A DNA stretch of 35,878 nucleotides from Streptomyces atriruber (GTDB taxonomy: Bacteria > Actinomycetota > Actinomycetes > Streptomycetales > Streptomycetaceae), in contig NZ_LIPN01000150.1 in the NCBI RefSeq assembly GCF_001418325.1, forward strand, positions 1 through 35,878, written 5' to 3'. Made by a program: the position numbers and the translations under genes. A model generated the notes under the pieces. That model had not been told where the DNA came from. It did not search any database and saw nothing but the letters and a program-made list of their open reading frames with translations. Shown here piece by piece: positions 6,936-16,530 of this stretch. Position 1 is the first letter of the stretch; each line of letters begins with the position of its first letter.

Positions 6936-7691
6936 ATGAAAGACGCCTTCGGCACCCCTCAGTCCCTGCTCGTCCTCGGCGGCACCTCGGAGATCGGCCT
7001 CGCCACCGCGCGGCGCCTCGTCGCCCGCCGCACCCGCACCGTGTGGCTGGCCGGGCGCCCGTCGCCCGACCTGGAGAAGGCCGCCGCCGATCTGCGCGAC
7101 ATGGGCGCGGACGTGCAGACCGTCGCGTTCGACGCGCTCGACTCCGAGTCGCACGAAGAGTCCCTCGGCAAGGTCTTCACCGAGGGCGACATCGACATGG
7201 TGCTCCTCGCCTTCGGCGTCCTCGGCGACCAGGCACGCGACGAGGACGAGCCCCTCGCGGCGGTGCGCGTCGCGCAGACCAACTACACGGGCGCGGTCTC
7301 GGCCGGTCTAGTCTGCGCGCGGGCGCTGCAGTCCCAGGGGCACGGCTCCCTGGTGGTGCTCTCCTCGGTGGCGGGCGAGCGCGCGCGCCGCTCGAACTTC
7401 ATCTACGGCTCCAGCAAGGCGGGGCTCGACGCGTTCGCGCAGGGCCTCGGCGACGCGCTGCACGGCACGGGAGTGCACGTGATGGTCGTCCGCCCCGGCT
7501 TCGTGCGCTCGAAGATGACGGCGGGCCTGGAGGAGGCGCCCATGGCGACCACCCCGGAGGCGGTCGCCGAGGCCATCGAGAACGGGCTGCGGCGGCGCTC
7601 GGAGACGGTGTGGGTGCCGGGGGCGCTGCGGTTCGTCATGTCGGCGCTGCGGCACGTGCCGAGGCCGGTGTTCCGCCGCCTGCCGGTCTGA
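6936..7691 (+). CDS. DprE2-like short-chain dehydrogenase/reductase
   Basis: A 251-residue SDR enzyme. The cofactor loop is GGTSEIG (15-21) rather than the usual GxxxGIG, followed by VWLAGRP as in DprE2. The catalytic Ser is at 143-144 (VVLSSVAG), and the Y157-x-x-x-K161 motif reads YGSSK, followed by VVRPGFV. In mycobacteria DprE2 reduces the 2-keto intermediate made by DprE1 to give decaprenylphosphoryl arabinose. Here the gene follows the DprE1-like gene directly, with AGGAGA placed 7 nt before the ATG, so the pair should be co-expressed and would complete epimerisation of ribose to arabinose on a polyprenyl carrier. A generic SDR with another substrate cannot be excluded from sequence alone. 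Confidence 0.87.
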   Translation: MKDAFGTPQSLLVLGGTSEIGLATARRLVARRTRTVWLAGRPSPDLEKAAADLRDMGADVQTVAFDALDSESHEESLGKVFTEGDIDMVLLAFGVLGDQARDEDEPLAAVRVAQTNYTGAVSAGLVCARALQSQGHGSLVVLSSVAGERARRSNFIYGSSKAGLDAFAQGLGDALHGTGVHVMVVRPGFVRSKMTAGLEEAPMATTPEAVAEAIENGLRRRSETVWVPGALRFVMSALRHVPRPVFRRLPV

Positions 7692-7717
7692 ACCGCCCGC
7701 CGGTCTGAGCCGCCCGC
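7684..7717. repeat. 17-bp tandem duplication across a stop codon
   Basis: The 17 bases at 7684-7700 are repeated at 7701-7717 with a single difference (an A in the first copy is G in the second). The first copy contains the stop of the DprE2-like gene; the second repeats the codon context just beyond it. Confidence 0.85.
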
Positions 7718-7738
7718 CCAGGTCCCCTGTCGGCGGGC
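7712..7738. terminator. Candidate bidirectional terminator hairpin
   Basis: GCCCGCC (7712-7718) pairs with GGCGGGC (7732-7738) across a 13-nt loop in the short gap between two convergent genes. There is no U-tract, as is common in high-GC actinobacteria. Strength is uncertain. Confidence 0.4.
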
Positions 7739-7743
7739 AGGCC

Positions 7744-8961
7744 CTAGGAATTCTCGGGCGGCTCGAACGTGGCGATCGTGGGCATGGTCAGCGGGTTGCC
7801 GCTCTGCATCACGTAGACCTTGCCCACGCCGACGTACTTCTTCGTGCCCGGCACCGGCACGATGGGGTCGAGCCAGAGCTGCTGCTTGCCCTTGGCCGTG
7901 ACCTCGCCCTCGGCGGGCAGGCGCGGCCAGGACAGCTTCGTGCAGCGGCCCTCCGGAGAGCGGTAACGGCCCACTCCGAAGAGCAGCCCTCCGTCCTCGC
8001 CGTGCGTGACGATGCCCCTGGACAGGCACTCGTCCCGGTCGGCACCCTTCTGCTCCTGCCAGCGCGAGCCGTCCCAGCGCAACAGGATGTGCTCGATGGA
8101 CGGCTCCTGCTCGACCTCTCCGTGGTTGAAGCCGTGCGAACCGAACGCCCACGCCTCCTTCGGAGAGACCACCTCGACGCCGTCCAGAGAGGCACCCGGC
8201 TCGGGCGGGACGGGCTCGGGGAACCGGTAGGCGGGCGTCGGCGCGGTCGTCCAGGACGTGCCGTCCCAGTGCATCGCGGCGGGCTGGTTGAGCTCGCCGC
8301 CCGCACCGCCCACTCCGGGGCCGCTCGTGCGGAAGCCGACCGCCCACAGGTCGTCCCCCGCCGCGCCGTCGAGCGCGCCTGCCGAGGCGGGCAGCTCATG
8401 GGTGCTCCAGCGGCCGCCGTCCCAGTGCTGTGCCTGCTGCTCGCCGTGCAGCACCCACACGTCGTCGGGGGCGAAGACCTTCGTCTCCGAGACGGCCCCC
8501 GAACCCGGTGGCGGCGGCACGCGCCGCCAGCGGCTGCCGTCCCAACGGGCCACACCCACCATCGAGTCGGCGCCGGATCCGGATCCGAAGAACCAGACGT
8601 CGTCGGGGCCCGAGGAGTCGAGCCGCGGCTCGAAGACCTTGCCGTCGAGCTCGGCGGGCGGTTCCTGCCGCCGCCACGAGCCGCCTTCGCGGCGCAGCAG
8701 GAACTGGCCATCGGGGTCGCTCATGTCGCCGTTGTCGGACTGCCAGCCCGCCGCCCAGATGTCGTCCTCGGACGCCGCGGTGACGGTGGTCAGCTCGCCC
8801 CTGACCGCCTTGTCGACGTGCTCCAGCTTCCAGGAACCCTGCGCGGAGGCGCCGGTCGACGCTCCGCCGGTGGGGTCCGTGCGGGCGGGGCCGCCGCCGC
8901 TGTCGCCGCAGCCCGCCGCGGCGAGGGCCAGCACGGCCAGGGTCACGGCTGTCTTCTTCAA
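7744..8961 (-). CDS. Lipoprotein with repeated D-D-x-W motifs (propeller-like), paralogue 1
   Basis: A 405-residue exported lipoprotein. The signal peptide ends in a lipobox with Cys18 (LAAAGC). The mature part contains repeats of two kinds: DD[IVL]W-A/F-x-G (for example DDIWAAG, DDVWFFG, DDVWVL, DDLWAVG) and W-D-G-[ST/GR]-x-W, at roughly 40-60 residue spacing, a pattern suggesting beta-propeller blades. The start is a TTG at 8961 with AGGAG 6 nt upstream; that binding site overlaps the TAG stop of the paralogue upstream, so translation is coupled. Over its whole length it resembles the next gene, including shared blocks GPGVGG, YRFPxPVPPEP and KQQLWL/SQQQLWL. I do not recognise a named family; a surface protein or sensor-like propeller is inference. 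Confidence 0.85.
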   Translation of the reverse strand: MKKTAVTLAVLALAAAGCGDSGGGPARTDPTGGASTGASAQGSWKLEHVDKAVRGELTTVTAASEDDIWAAGWQSDNGDMSDPDGQFLLRREGGSWRRQEPPAELDGKVFEPRLDSSGPDDVWFFGSGSGADSMVGVARWDGSRWRRVPPPPGSGAVSETKVFAPDDVWVLHGEQQAQHWDGGRWSTHELPASAGALDGAAGDDLWAVGFRTSGPGVGGAGGELNQPAAMHWDGTSWTTAPTPAYRFPEPVPPEPGASLDGVEVVSPKEAWAFGSHGFNHGEVEQEPSIEHILLRWDGSRWQEQKGADRDECLSRGIVTHGEDGGLLFGVGRYRSPEGRCTKLSWPRLPAEGEVTAKGKQQLWLDPIVPVPGTKKYVGVGKVYVMQSGNPLTMPTIATFEPPENS

Positions 8962-8970
8962 GGCCTGCTC

Positions 8971-10182
8971 CTAGCGCTTCAGGGTGACGACGACGGCTGC
9001 GTCCGGTGCGGCGCCGCTCTGCATGACCTCGACGCTGCCGAAACCGAGCACCCGGTCCGTGCCCGGCACCGCGACGATCTTCTTGAGCCAGAGCTGCTGC
9101 TGCGACTCCGGGCGCGCGCCGTGGCCGCCCGGCAGCCGCGGCTTCGTGATCCTGCTGCACGTGCCGTCGGTGGTCAGGTGCCAGTTGCCGTTCATGAAGA
9201 ACCCGCGGTCGCCGTCCCGGGCCACGGGAGTCCGGTCCGCGCACGCTCCGGGCAGGGGACCGGAGTCCCGCCACCGGGTGCCGTCCCAGCTCAGCTCGAC
9301 GGACTCCGTCTCCGGGTCGCGGACCTCTTCGCCGTCGTACCCCTTGTAGGCGTGCCCTCCGTGGGCACGGACGTACGTTCTGGAGGCGACGTCGACGCCG
9401 GTGAACTCCGCGTACGGCTCGGGCGGCACGGGGTCCGGGAAGCGGTACGTCGGCGTCTTGGTCAGCGACCACTTCGCACCGTCGAAGTGCATCGCGGCGA
9501 GCTGCCGGACCTCACCGCCGGGGCCGCCCACGCCTGGACCCGTCGTACGGGACCCGACCGCCCACACGTCGTCCGCCGCCGAGCCCGCGAGGGCGGCGAC
9601 CTTCGCGGGCATCGGCGTCACCGTCCACCGGCTGCCGTCCCAGTGCGTCACCTTGCCGTCGCCCTGGAGCACCCACACGTCATCCTGCGAGATGACCTCG
9701 ACGTCCGTGAGCGGCCCGGCAGGGGCGTCACCGGCCGGGTCGCTGTCCAGGGGCACCCACCGAGTGCCGTCCCACAGGGCGTCCCGCCGGGTCCCCGGAG
9801 CCTCTCCGGGCCTGTCCACGGTGCTCAGGCGGATGCCCGCCGACCCCAGGGAGTCGAGCCGGAAGAGGTGCGGGGCGCCCTCGACCGGCATCGGCTCGCG
9901 CGACCACTTCCTGCCGTCGAAGTGCAGCAGGTGGGCCTTCGCGAGCCGCCCGTCGACGACGTCGTCGCTGCCGAGGGCCCAGATGTCGTCCGGAGCCAGG
10001 GCGGCCCCGTCGAGCAGCTCGCCGTGCACGTCGTCGATGTGCTCGTACGCCCAGGAGAGCCCGGCCGCGCGGGACTTGCCGGAACCGTCGTCGGCGTCGT
10101 CCGCGTCCGCGCCGGACTGCTGCGTCCCGCAGCCGACCATCAGAAGAGCGAGTACGGCGACGGCCGCCGCTGCGTGGCGCAT
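8971..10182 (-). CDS. Lipoprotein with repeated D-D-x-W motifs, paralogue 2
   Basis: A 403-residue lipoprotein with lipobox Cys18 (LLMVGC) and an Asp/Ala-rich linker, then repeats DDIWALG, DDVWVL, DDVWAVG and W-D-G-[ST]-R-W. It aligns along its length with the gene 9 nt downstream and must have arisen by tandem duplication. Where the two differ is mainly in the blade-edge loops. The ATG at 10182 has a GGGGGGA ribosome binding site close upstream. It is the first gene of the pair. Function is unknown; both products should sit on the outer face of the cytoplasmic membrane, and two coexpressed paralogues could form a heteromer or bind different ligands (inference). Confidence 0.85.
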   Translation of the reverse strand: MRHAAAAVAVLALLMVGCGTQQSGADADDADDGSGKSRAAGLSWAYEHIDDVHGELLDGAALAPDDIWALGSDDVVDGRLAKAHLLHFDGRKWSREPMPVEGAPHLFRLDSLGSAGIRLSTVDRPGEAPGTRRDALWDGTRWVPLDSDPAGDAPAGPLTDVEVISQDDVWVLQGDGKVTHWDGSRWTVTPMPAKVAALAGSAADDVWAVGSRTTGPGVGGPGGEVRQLAAMHFDGAKWSLTKTPTYRFPDPVPPEPYAEFTGVDVASRTYVRAHGGHAYKGYDGEEVRDPETESVELSWDGTRWRDSGPLPGACADRTPVARDGDRGFFMNGNWHLTTDGTCSRITKPRLPGGHGARPESQQQLWLKKIVAVPGTDRVLGFGSVEVMQSGAAPDAAVVVTLKR

Positions 10183-10218
10183 GGTCCCCCCGGCACGATC
10201 GACCGGGGCTGCCCCCGG

Positions 10219-10800
10219 TCAGCGAGCGGGCAGCGTACCCCGGGCCGCCGTGGCCGGGGCCTGAGGGGGCACCACGGTGCCGCCGAAGGCGAAGTCGCGC
10301 AGCTTGCGCCAGACGCCGTCGGTGCCCTGCTCGTACAGGGCGAAACCGGTGCAGGGCCACTCGGCCTCGTACTCCGAGAGCTCCTCGTACGCCCGGTCCA
10401 TGGCCTCTTCGGAGATGCCGTGCGCCACCGTGACGTGCGGGTGGTAGGGGAACTGCAGTTCGCGCGCCATCGGCCCCGACGCGTCCCGCACCCGCTCCTG
10501 CAGCCAGGAGCAGGCCGACCCGCCCGCCATCACCTGCACGAAGACGACAGGGGACAGCGGACGGAACGTGCCCGTCCCGGAGAGGCGCATCGGGAAGGGG
10601 CGACCGGCCGCCGCGACCGAGATGAGGTGCGCCTCAACCGCGGGCAGCGCCGATGCGTCCACTTCAGTGGGCGGCAACAGGGTCACGTGCGTGGGGATGC
10701 CGTGCGCCGCGGGGTCCCCGAAGCCCGCGCGCCGCTCCTGGAGCAGGCTGCCGTGAGGCTCCGGGACCGCGATCGAGACGCCGATCGTTACGGTCCCCAC
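10219..10800 (-). CDS. 2'-5' RNA ligase / cyclic phosphodiesterase family protein
   Basis: A 193-residue member of the 2H phosphoesterase superfamily. The two signature H-x-T motifs are present: HVT at 38-40 (THVTLLPP) and HVT at 122-124 (HPHVTVAHG), about 84 residues apart as in the family. Relatives act on 2',3'-cyclic phosphates or 2'-5' linkages of RNA; the natural substrate in actinobacteria is not established. The start is a GTG at 10800 with AGGAG 6 nt upstream. It lies 86 nt downstream of trpS on the same strand and could be its operon partner, which would fit an RNA-related role, but a separate promoter is possible. Confidence 0.85.
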   Translation of the reverse strand: MGTVTIGVSIAVPEPHGSLLQERRAGFGDPAAHGIPTHVTLLPPTEVDASALPAVEAHLISVAAAGRPFPMRLSGTGTFRPLSPVVFVQVMAGGSACSWLQERVRDASGPMARELQFPYHPHVTVAHGISEEAMDRAYEELSEYEAEWPCTGFALYEQGTDGVWRKLRDFAFGGTVVPPQAPATAARGTLPAR

Positions 10801-10886
10801 GTCGTACTCCTGTCGTCGTGTCGATGGGCAGGGGCGCAGCCCGGTGGGCAGCGCGGTGCAGCTGTTGTCGTGCTCGGAGCGGTGAC

Positions 10887-11924
<1,038 letters not shown>

Positions 11925-11964
11925 TCATAGCTCGGAAACAGGTGTGTGACGGGTGGGAACGGAT

Positions 11965-12003
11965 CGGCCACGGCCGATGCCCCGGCGTTCGGAGCCGTGG
12001 CCG
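11965..12003 (-). terminator. Candidate terminator hairpin downstream of glyA
   Basis: CGGCCACGGC (11965-11974) pairs perfectly with GCCGTGGCCG (11994-12003) over 10 bp with a 19-nt loop. It lies about 110 nt past the glyA stop and upstream of trpS. The rest of the 11901-12110 gap shows no convincing gene. Confidence 0.5.
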
Positions 12004-12110
12004 CTCGCGATCGTCGCCGATGAGACGAGGAACACAGCGCGTTCGGGGGTGGCGGGCCGCCGCCCCGTCCGGGAGGTGCCGGTCGGGACGGCGGTCGGTC
12101 CGGTGCCGGG

Positions 12111-13415
<1,305 letters not shown>

Positions 13416-13459
13416 GGCGTCCTCCGGGGCGAGCGGTCAGTGTCCGGTCGTGGTCCCGG

Positions 13460-13541
13460 GGTGCCCAGGCAGGCGGCACCTCGAAGGTCGTGCCTCGCAC
13501 GGCTCCATCGGGGTCCGTTCCCCGTATGCCAGTCACCGTGC
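13460..13541 (-). promoter_or_regulatory. Probable ZTP (pfl-motif) riboswitch in the glyA leader
   Basis: Read on the minus strand, this leader has, in order: an outer stem GCACGG/CCGTGC (13541-13536 with 13502-13497 approximately), the conserved GTGACTGGC, then ACGGGGAACGG, and near the 3' end CCGCCTGCCTGGGCA inside a GGTGCC/GGCACC hairpin (13480-13475 with 13465-13460). These blocks match, from memory, the conserved elements of the ZTP riboswitch (GACUGGC, ACGGGGA, CCGCCUGGGCA), which senses the purine intermediate ZMP/ZTP and is commonly found before glyA, folD and purH. Two features deviate: a 4-nt insertion (TGCC) within CCGCCUGGGCA, and a very short segment between the first two blocks. 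It ends 44 nt before the glyA ATG. Confidence 0.65.
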
Positions 13542-13551
13542 TGTCAGGGCC

Positions 13552-13557
13552 ACCCTA
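13552..13557 (-). promoter_or_regulatory. Candidate -10 element of the glyA promoter
   Basis: TAGGGT on the minus strand matches the Streptomyces vegetative -10 consensus (TAGRRT type). A start site about 7 nt downstream would fall at roughly 13545, just before the first riboswitch stem. No good -35 is visible at the expected distance. Confidence 0.5.
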
Positions 13558-13657
13558 GCTGGCACGCCGATCCGGCAGGTTTCTTCGTCCGCGATGCGAG
13601 CGACGATAGGAATTGGGCGCGACACCCGCCCCCAGCCGCAGGACGAACGGAGACCCC

Positions 13658-14896
13658 GTGTCGAGTACGTCATCTTCCGCTACGAACAGTTCCCGGACGA
13701 CCAGCGATCGGTTCATCGCCTCGGCCGAGGCGCACAGCGCGCACAACTACCATCCGCTGCCCATCGTGGTCGCCTCGGCCGACGGGGCCTGGATGACCGA
13801 CGTCGAGGGGCGCCGCTACCTGGACATGCTCGCCGGGTACTCCGCGCTCAACTTCGGCCATGGCAACCGCCGCCTGATCGATGCCGCGAAGGCGCAGCTG
13901 GACCGGGTGACGCTGACCTCGCGGGCCTTTCACCACGACCGGTTCGCCGAGTTCTGTACGCGCCTGGCCGAGCTCTGCGGCAAGGAGATGGTGCTGCCCA
14001 TGAACACCGGCGCGGAGGCCGTCGAGACGGCCGTGAAGACCGCGCGGAAGTGGGGGTACCAGGTCAAGGGAGTGCCGGACAGCCGGGCGAAGATCGTGGT
14101 CGCGGCAGGCAACTTCCACGGCAGAACGACAACCGTCATCAGCTTCTCCACGGACGAAGAGGCGCGGGCGGACTTCGGCCCGTACACGCCGGGCTTCGAG
14201 ATCGTGCCGTACGGCGACCTGGAGGCGTTGCGGGCAGCGGTCACCGACGACACCGTGGCCGTGCTGATCGAGCCCATCCAGGGCGAGGCCGGGGTGCTCG
14301 TGCCGCCCGCCGGATATCTGCCCGGGGTGCGGGAGTTGACCCGGGAGCGCGGGGTCCTCTTCATCGCGGACGAGATCCAGTCGGGGCTCGGCAGGACGGG
14401 ACGTACGTTCGCGTGCGAGCACGAGGGCGTGGTGCCGGACGTGTATCTGCTGGGCAAGGCGCTCGGCGGCGGGGTCGTGCCGGTGTCGGCGGTGGTGGCC
14501 GACGCCGATGTGCTCGGGGTGTTCAAGCCGGGTGAGCACGGGTCGACGTTCGGCGGCAACCCGCTCGCCTGCGCGGTGGGCCTTGAGGTGGTCGACATGC
14601 TGTCGACGGGCGAGTTCCAGCAGCGGGCCACGGAGCTGGGCGAGCATCTGCACGCCGAGCTGGGGCTGCTGGCCGGTGCGGGGACGGTGACCGAGGTGCG
14701 GGGGCGCGGGCTGTGGGCGGGCGTCGACATCGCCCCGTCGTACGGCACCGGACGGGAGATCTCGGAGCAGCTGATGGAGAAGGGCGTGCTGGTCAAGGAC
14801 ACCCATGGGTCGACGATCCGCATCGCTCCCCCGCTGGTGATCAGCAAGGAGGATCTGGACTGGGGGCTCGCTCAGCTGCGGGCGGTGCTCAGCTAG
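13658..14896 (+). CDS. rocD: Ornithine aminotransferase
   Basis: A 412-residue class III PLP aminotransferase that interconverts ornithine plus 2-oxoglutarate and glutamate semialdehyde plus glutamate. Diagnostic stretches are AHNYHPLPIVV and LDMLAGYSALNFGHG near the N-terminus, MNTGAEAVETAVKTARKWGY, NFHGRTTTVISFSTD, IEPIQGEAGV, FIADEIQSGLGRTG, and the PLP lysine K267 in LLGKALGGG. These are characteristic of ornithine aminotransferases rather than acetylornithine or GABA aminotransferases. The GTG at 13658 is chosen because GGAG sits 6-7 nt upstream (CGGAGACCCC); an ATG at 13613 lies in the promoter region. It is divergent from glyA, from which it is separated by about 240 nt containing the glyA leader. 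Confidence 0.92.
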   Translation: MSSTSSSATNSSRTTSDRFIASAEAHSAHNYHPLPIVVASADGAWMTDVEGRRYLDMLAGYSALNFGHGNRRLIDAAKAQLDRVTLTSRAFHHDRFAEFCTRLAELCGKEMVLPMNTGAEAVETAVKTARKWGYQVKGVPDSRAKIVVAAGNFHGRTTTVISFSTDEEARADFGPYTPGFEIVPYGDLEALRAAVTDDTVAVLIEPIQGEAGVLVPPAGYLPGVRELTRERGVLFIADEIQSGLGRTGRTFACEHEGVVPDVYLLGKALGGGVVPVSAVVADADVLGVFKPGEHGSTFGGNPLACAVGLEVVDMLSTGEFQQRATELGEHLHAELGLLAGAGTVTEVRGRGLWAGVDIAPSYGTGREISEQLMEKGVLVKDTHGSTIRIAPPLVISKEDLDWGLAQLRAVLS

Positions 14897-14974
14897 CGGC
14901 GAGGGCGGTGCGGCCCGGGGGATAGCCCCACCTGGAGTGGGCGGTTGGCAGGATCGTCCCGGGCGGCCGCGTCC

Positions 14975-15018
14975 GGAAATGCTGGGTCCGGCGTGAAGCG
15001 CCGGTTTCCCACATTTCC
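14975..15018 (+). terminator. Long stem-loop between rocD and the serine hydrolase (terminator or leader structure)
   Basis: Three nested stems form one hairpin: GGAAATG (14975-14981) with CATTTCC (15012-15018), TGGG (14983-14986) with CCCA (15008-15011), and CCGGCG (14988-14993) with CGCCGG (14999-15004), closing a TGAAG loop. It ends just before the AGGAG ribosome binding site (15021) of the next gene. It may terminate rocD, or act as a 5' leader element controlling access to that site. Confidence 0.6.
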
Positions 15019-15032
15019 ATAGGAGTTGGCCA

Positions 15033-16226
15033 GTGCGTGAGCAGGCAGGGCAGAAGGTCCGTTCTTCCGGGCGGCAGCGGGATGGGCGGCGCAGAGGGAT
15101 GCCGGCCATGGTGGCGGCCGCGGTGGCCGTAGGGGTCATGGCAGCGGGTGTGCCGGCCGCGTCCGCGGCGTCCGCGGCGTCCGCGGCGCGTCCCGTGCCG
15201 GGGGCGGGCGGCGTCCAGCAGGGGCTGGAGGCGCTGGTGCGCGCCGACGGGGTGCCCGCCGCGCTGGCGAGCGTCAAGGGCAGGAAGGGGCCCAACCGTA
15301 CCTACACGGCCGGGGTCGGCGACCTGGCCACCGGCTCCGAGGTGCCCAGGGACGGACAGGTGCGGATCGGCAGCAACACCAAGGCGTTCACCGCGGTGGT
15401 CGTGCTGCAGTTGGTCGCCGAGGGGAAGATCCGCCTCGACGCCCCGGTGGAGAAGTATCTGCCGGGGCTCGTGCGCGGGGACGGGATCGACGGCCGGAAG
15501 ATCAAGGTCCGCCAGATCCTGCAGCAGACGAGCGGGCTGCCCAACTACACCAAGCACGACCTGCAGCCCCGCTACTACGAGCCGCGCGAGCTGCTGGACA
15601 TCGCGCTGCGGTACAAGGCGGACTTCGAACCCGGGAAGGACTGGGCGTACAGCAACACGAACTACGTCCTGGCCGGGATGATCATCGAGGAGGTCACGAG
15701 GCACCCCGTCGCCGCGGAGATCGACCGCCGGATCATCGAGCCCCTCGGGCTGCGCCACACCTATTTCCCCGCGCCGAGGGACGCGACCATCCGCGAGCCC
15801 CACCCCAAGGGCTACTACCAGGAGGCGCCGGGCAAGCCCCTGCAGGACATCACGGAGCTGGATCCCTCCTGGACCTGGGCGGCAGGTCAGCTGATCTCCA
15901 CCAACACCGACCTCAACCGGTTCTACACCGCGCTGCTCACACCCGGTCGGCTCCTCCCGGCGCCCCAGCTCGCCCAGATGCGCACCACGGTCCCCGCCGA
16001 CTACTTCGGCAAGGGCGCCCGCTACGGCCTGGGGATCGTGAGCAGGCCCCTGTCCTGCGGTGGTCTCTACTGGGGGCACGGCGGCAGTTACCCGGGATAC
16101 GAGACGCGGGGCGGGGCCACGGATGACGGCAGCGCCGCCAATGTCGCGGTGACGACGCAGCCGACGGACAAGGCGGTCATGACGCACGTGGACGAGGTCG
16201 TGGACTCGGCTCTGTGCGGCCGCTGA
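15033..16226 (+). CDS. Secreted serine beta-lactamase-like hydrolase / D,D-carboxypeptidase (S12 family)
   Basis: A 397-residue exported penicillin-recognising enzyme of the class C / S12 type. The N-terminus has an Arg-rich region (RQRDGRRRG, 15-22) and a hydrophobic core ending in Ala-Ser repeats (residues 43-52), encoded by three 9-bp GCGTCCGCG repeats. Catalytic motifs are S114-N-T-K117, Y206-S-N208 and H349-G-G351. FEPGKDWAYSNTNYVLAG and a YPGY region follow the pattern of R61-like D,D-peptidases and related esterases. It should act outside the membrane on peptidoglycan or peptide/ester substrates; the specific substrate cannot be read from sequence. The GTG at 15033 has AGGAG 7 nt upstream, directly after a large hairpin. 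Confidence 0.88.
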   Translation: MREQAGQKVRSSGRQRDGRRRGMPAMVAAAVAVGVMAAGVPAASAASAASAARPVPGAGGVQQGLEALVRADGVPAALASVKGRKGPNRTYTAGVGDLATGSEVPRDGQVRIGSNTKAFTAVVVLQLVAEGKIRLDAPVEKYLPGLVRGDGIDGRKIKVRQILQQTSGLPNYTKHDLQPRYYEPRELLDIALRYKADFEPGKDWAYSNTNYVLAGMIIEEVTRHPVAAEIDRRIIEPLGLRHTYFPAPRDATIREPHPKGYYQEAPGKPLQDITELDPSWTWAAGQLISTNTDLNRFYTALLTPGRLLPAPQLAQMRTTVPADYFGKGARYGLGIVSRPLSCGGLYWGHGGSYPGYETRGGATDDGSAANVAVTTQPTDKAVMTHVDEVVDSALCGR

Positions 16227-16283
16227 CGGCTGCGTGCGGCGTGCCGCGTGCCGCGTGGTGCGCGCTGCGCGGGGAGCCTGGTC

Positions 16284-16530
16284 TCAGGTTCGGGCCTCCT
16301 GGGCGTACGACTCCTTGAAGGCGATGTCGCCGAGGGCCGTGCGGCCGCGGTGTACGGCGCGGCCGTGTCCGTACGTTCCGCGGGAGGCAGGGGCGCGCCC
16401 TCGGCCTCGCGGATGCGGGCGGCCGTGCCGAGGAGGCGCGCGGCGTGCGGGTGGTCGCCGCCAGGGAACGGGCGCCCGCGAGGCCTCCCAGGGCCAGCGC
16501 CACCGCGCGCTCGTCGCCCGTCGTGTCGGC
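16284..16530 (-). pseudogene. Frameshifted C-terminal remnant of an AfsR/LuxR-type ATPase regulator
   Basis: Read leftward, this stretch spells the usual C-terminal end of large actinobacterial TPR/ATPase regulators, but in three frames. First RAVALALGGLAGARSLA (about 16505-16460), then GDHPHAARLLGTAARIRE and GAPLPPAERTD (about 16465-16370), then RTALGDIAFKESYAQEART to a TGA at 16284. Two indels, near 16460 and near 16345, break the frame. The 5' part of the gene is absent: at about 16530 the sequence switches into a rightward oxidoreductase fragment. The identification is from recognised tail motifs (GLAGA, AARLLG, PLPPAERxD, ALG). The 16227-16283 spacer holds only GC-rich low-complexity sequence. 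Confidence 0.6.

Noticed and set aside
16234..16527. N-terminal part of the 262-residue frame covering the reductase remnant
   Set aside because: It is Arg-rich, antisense to the regulator remnant, and bears no resemblance to the GroES-like domain expected there.
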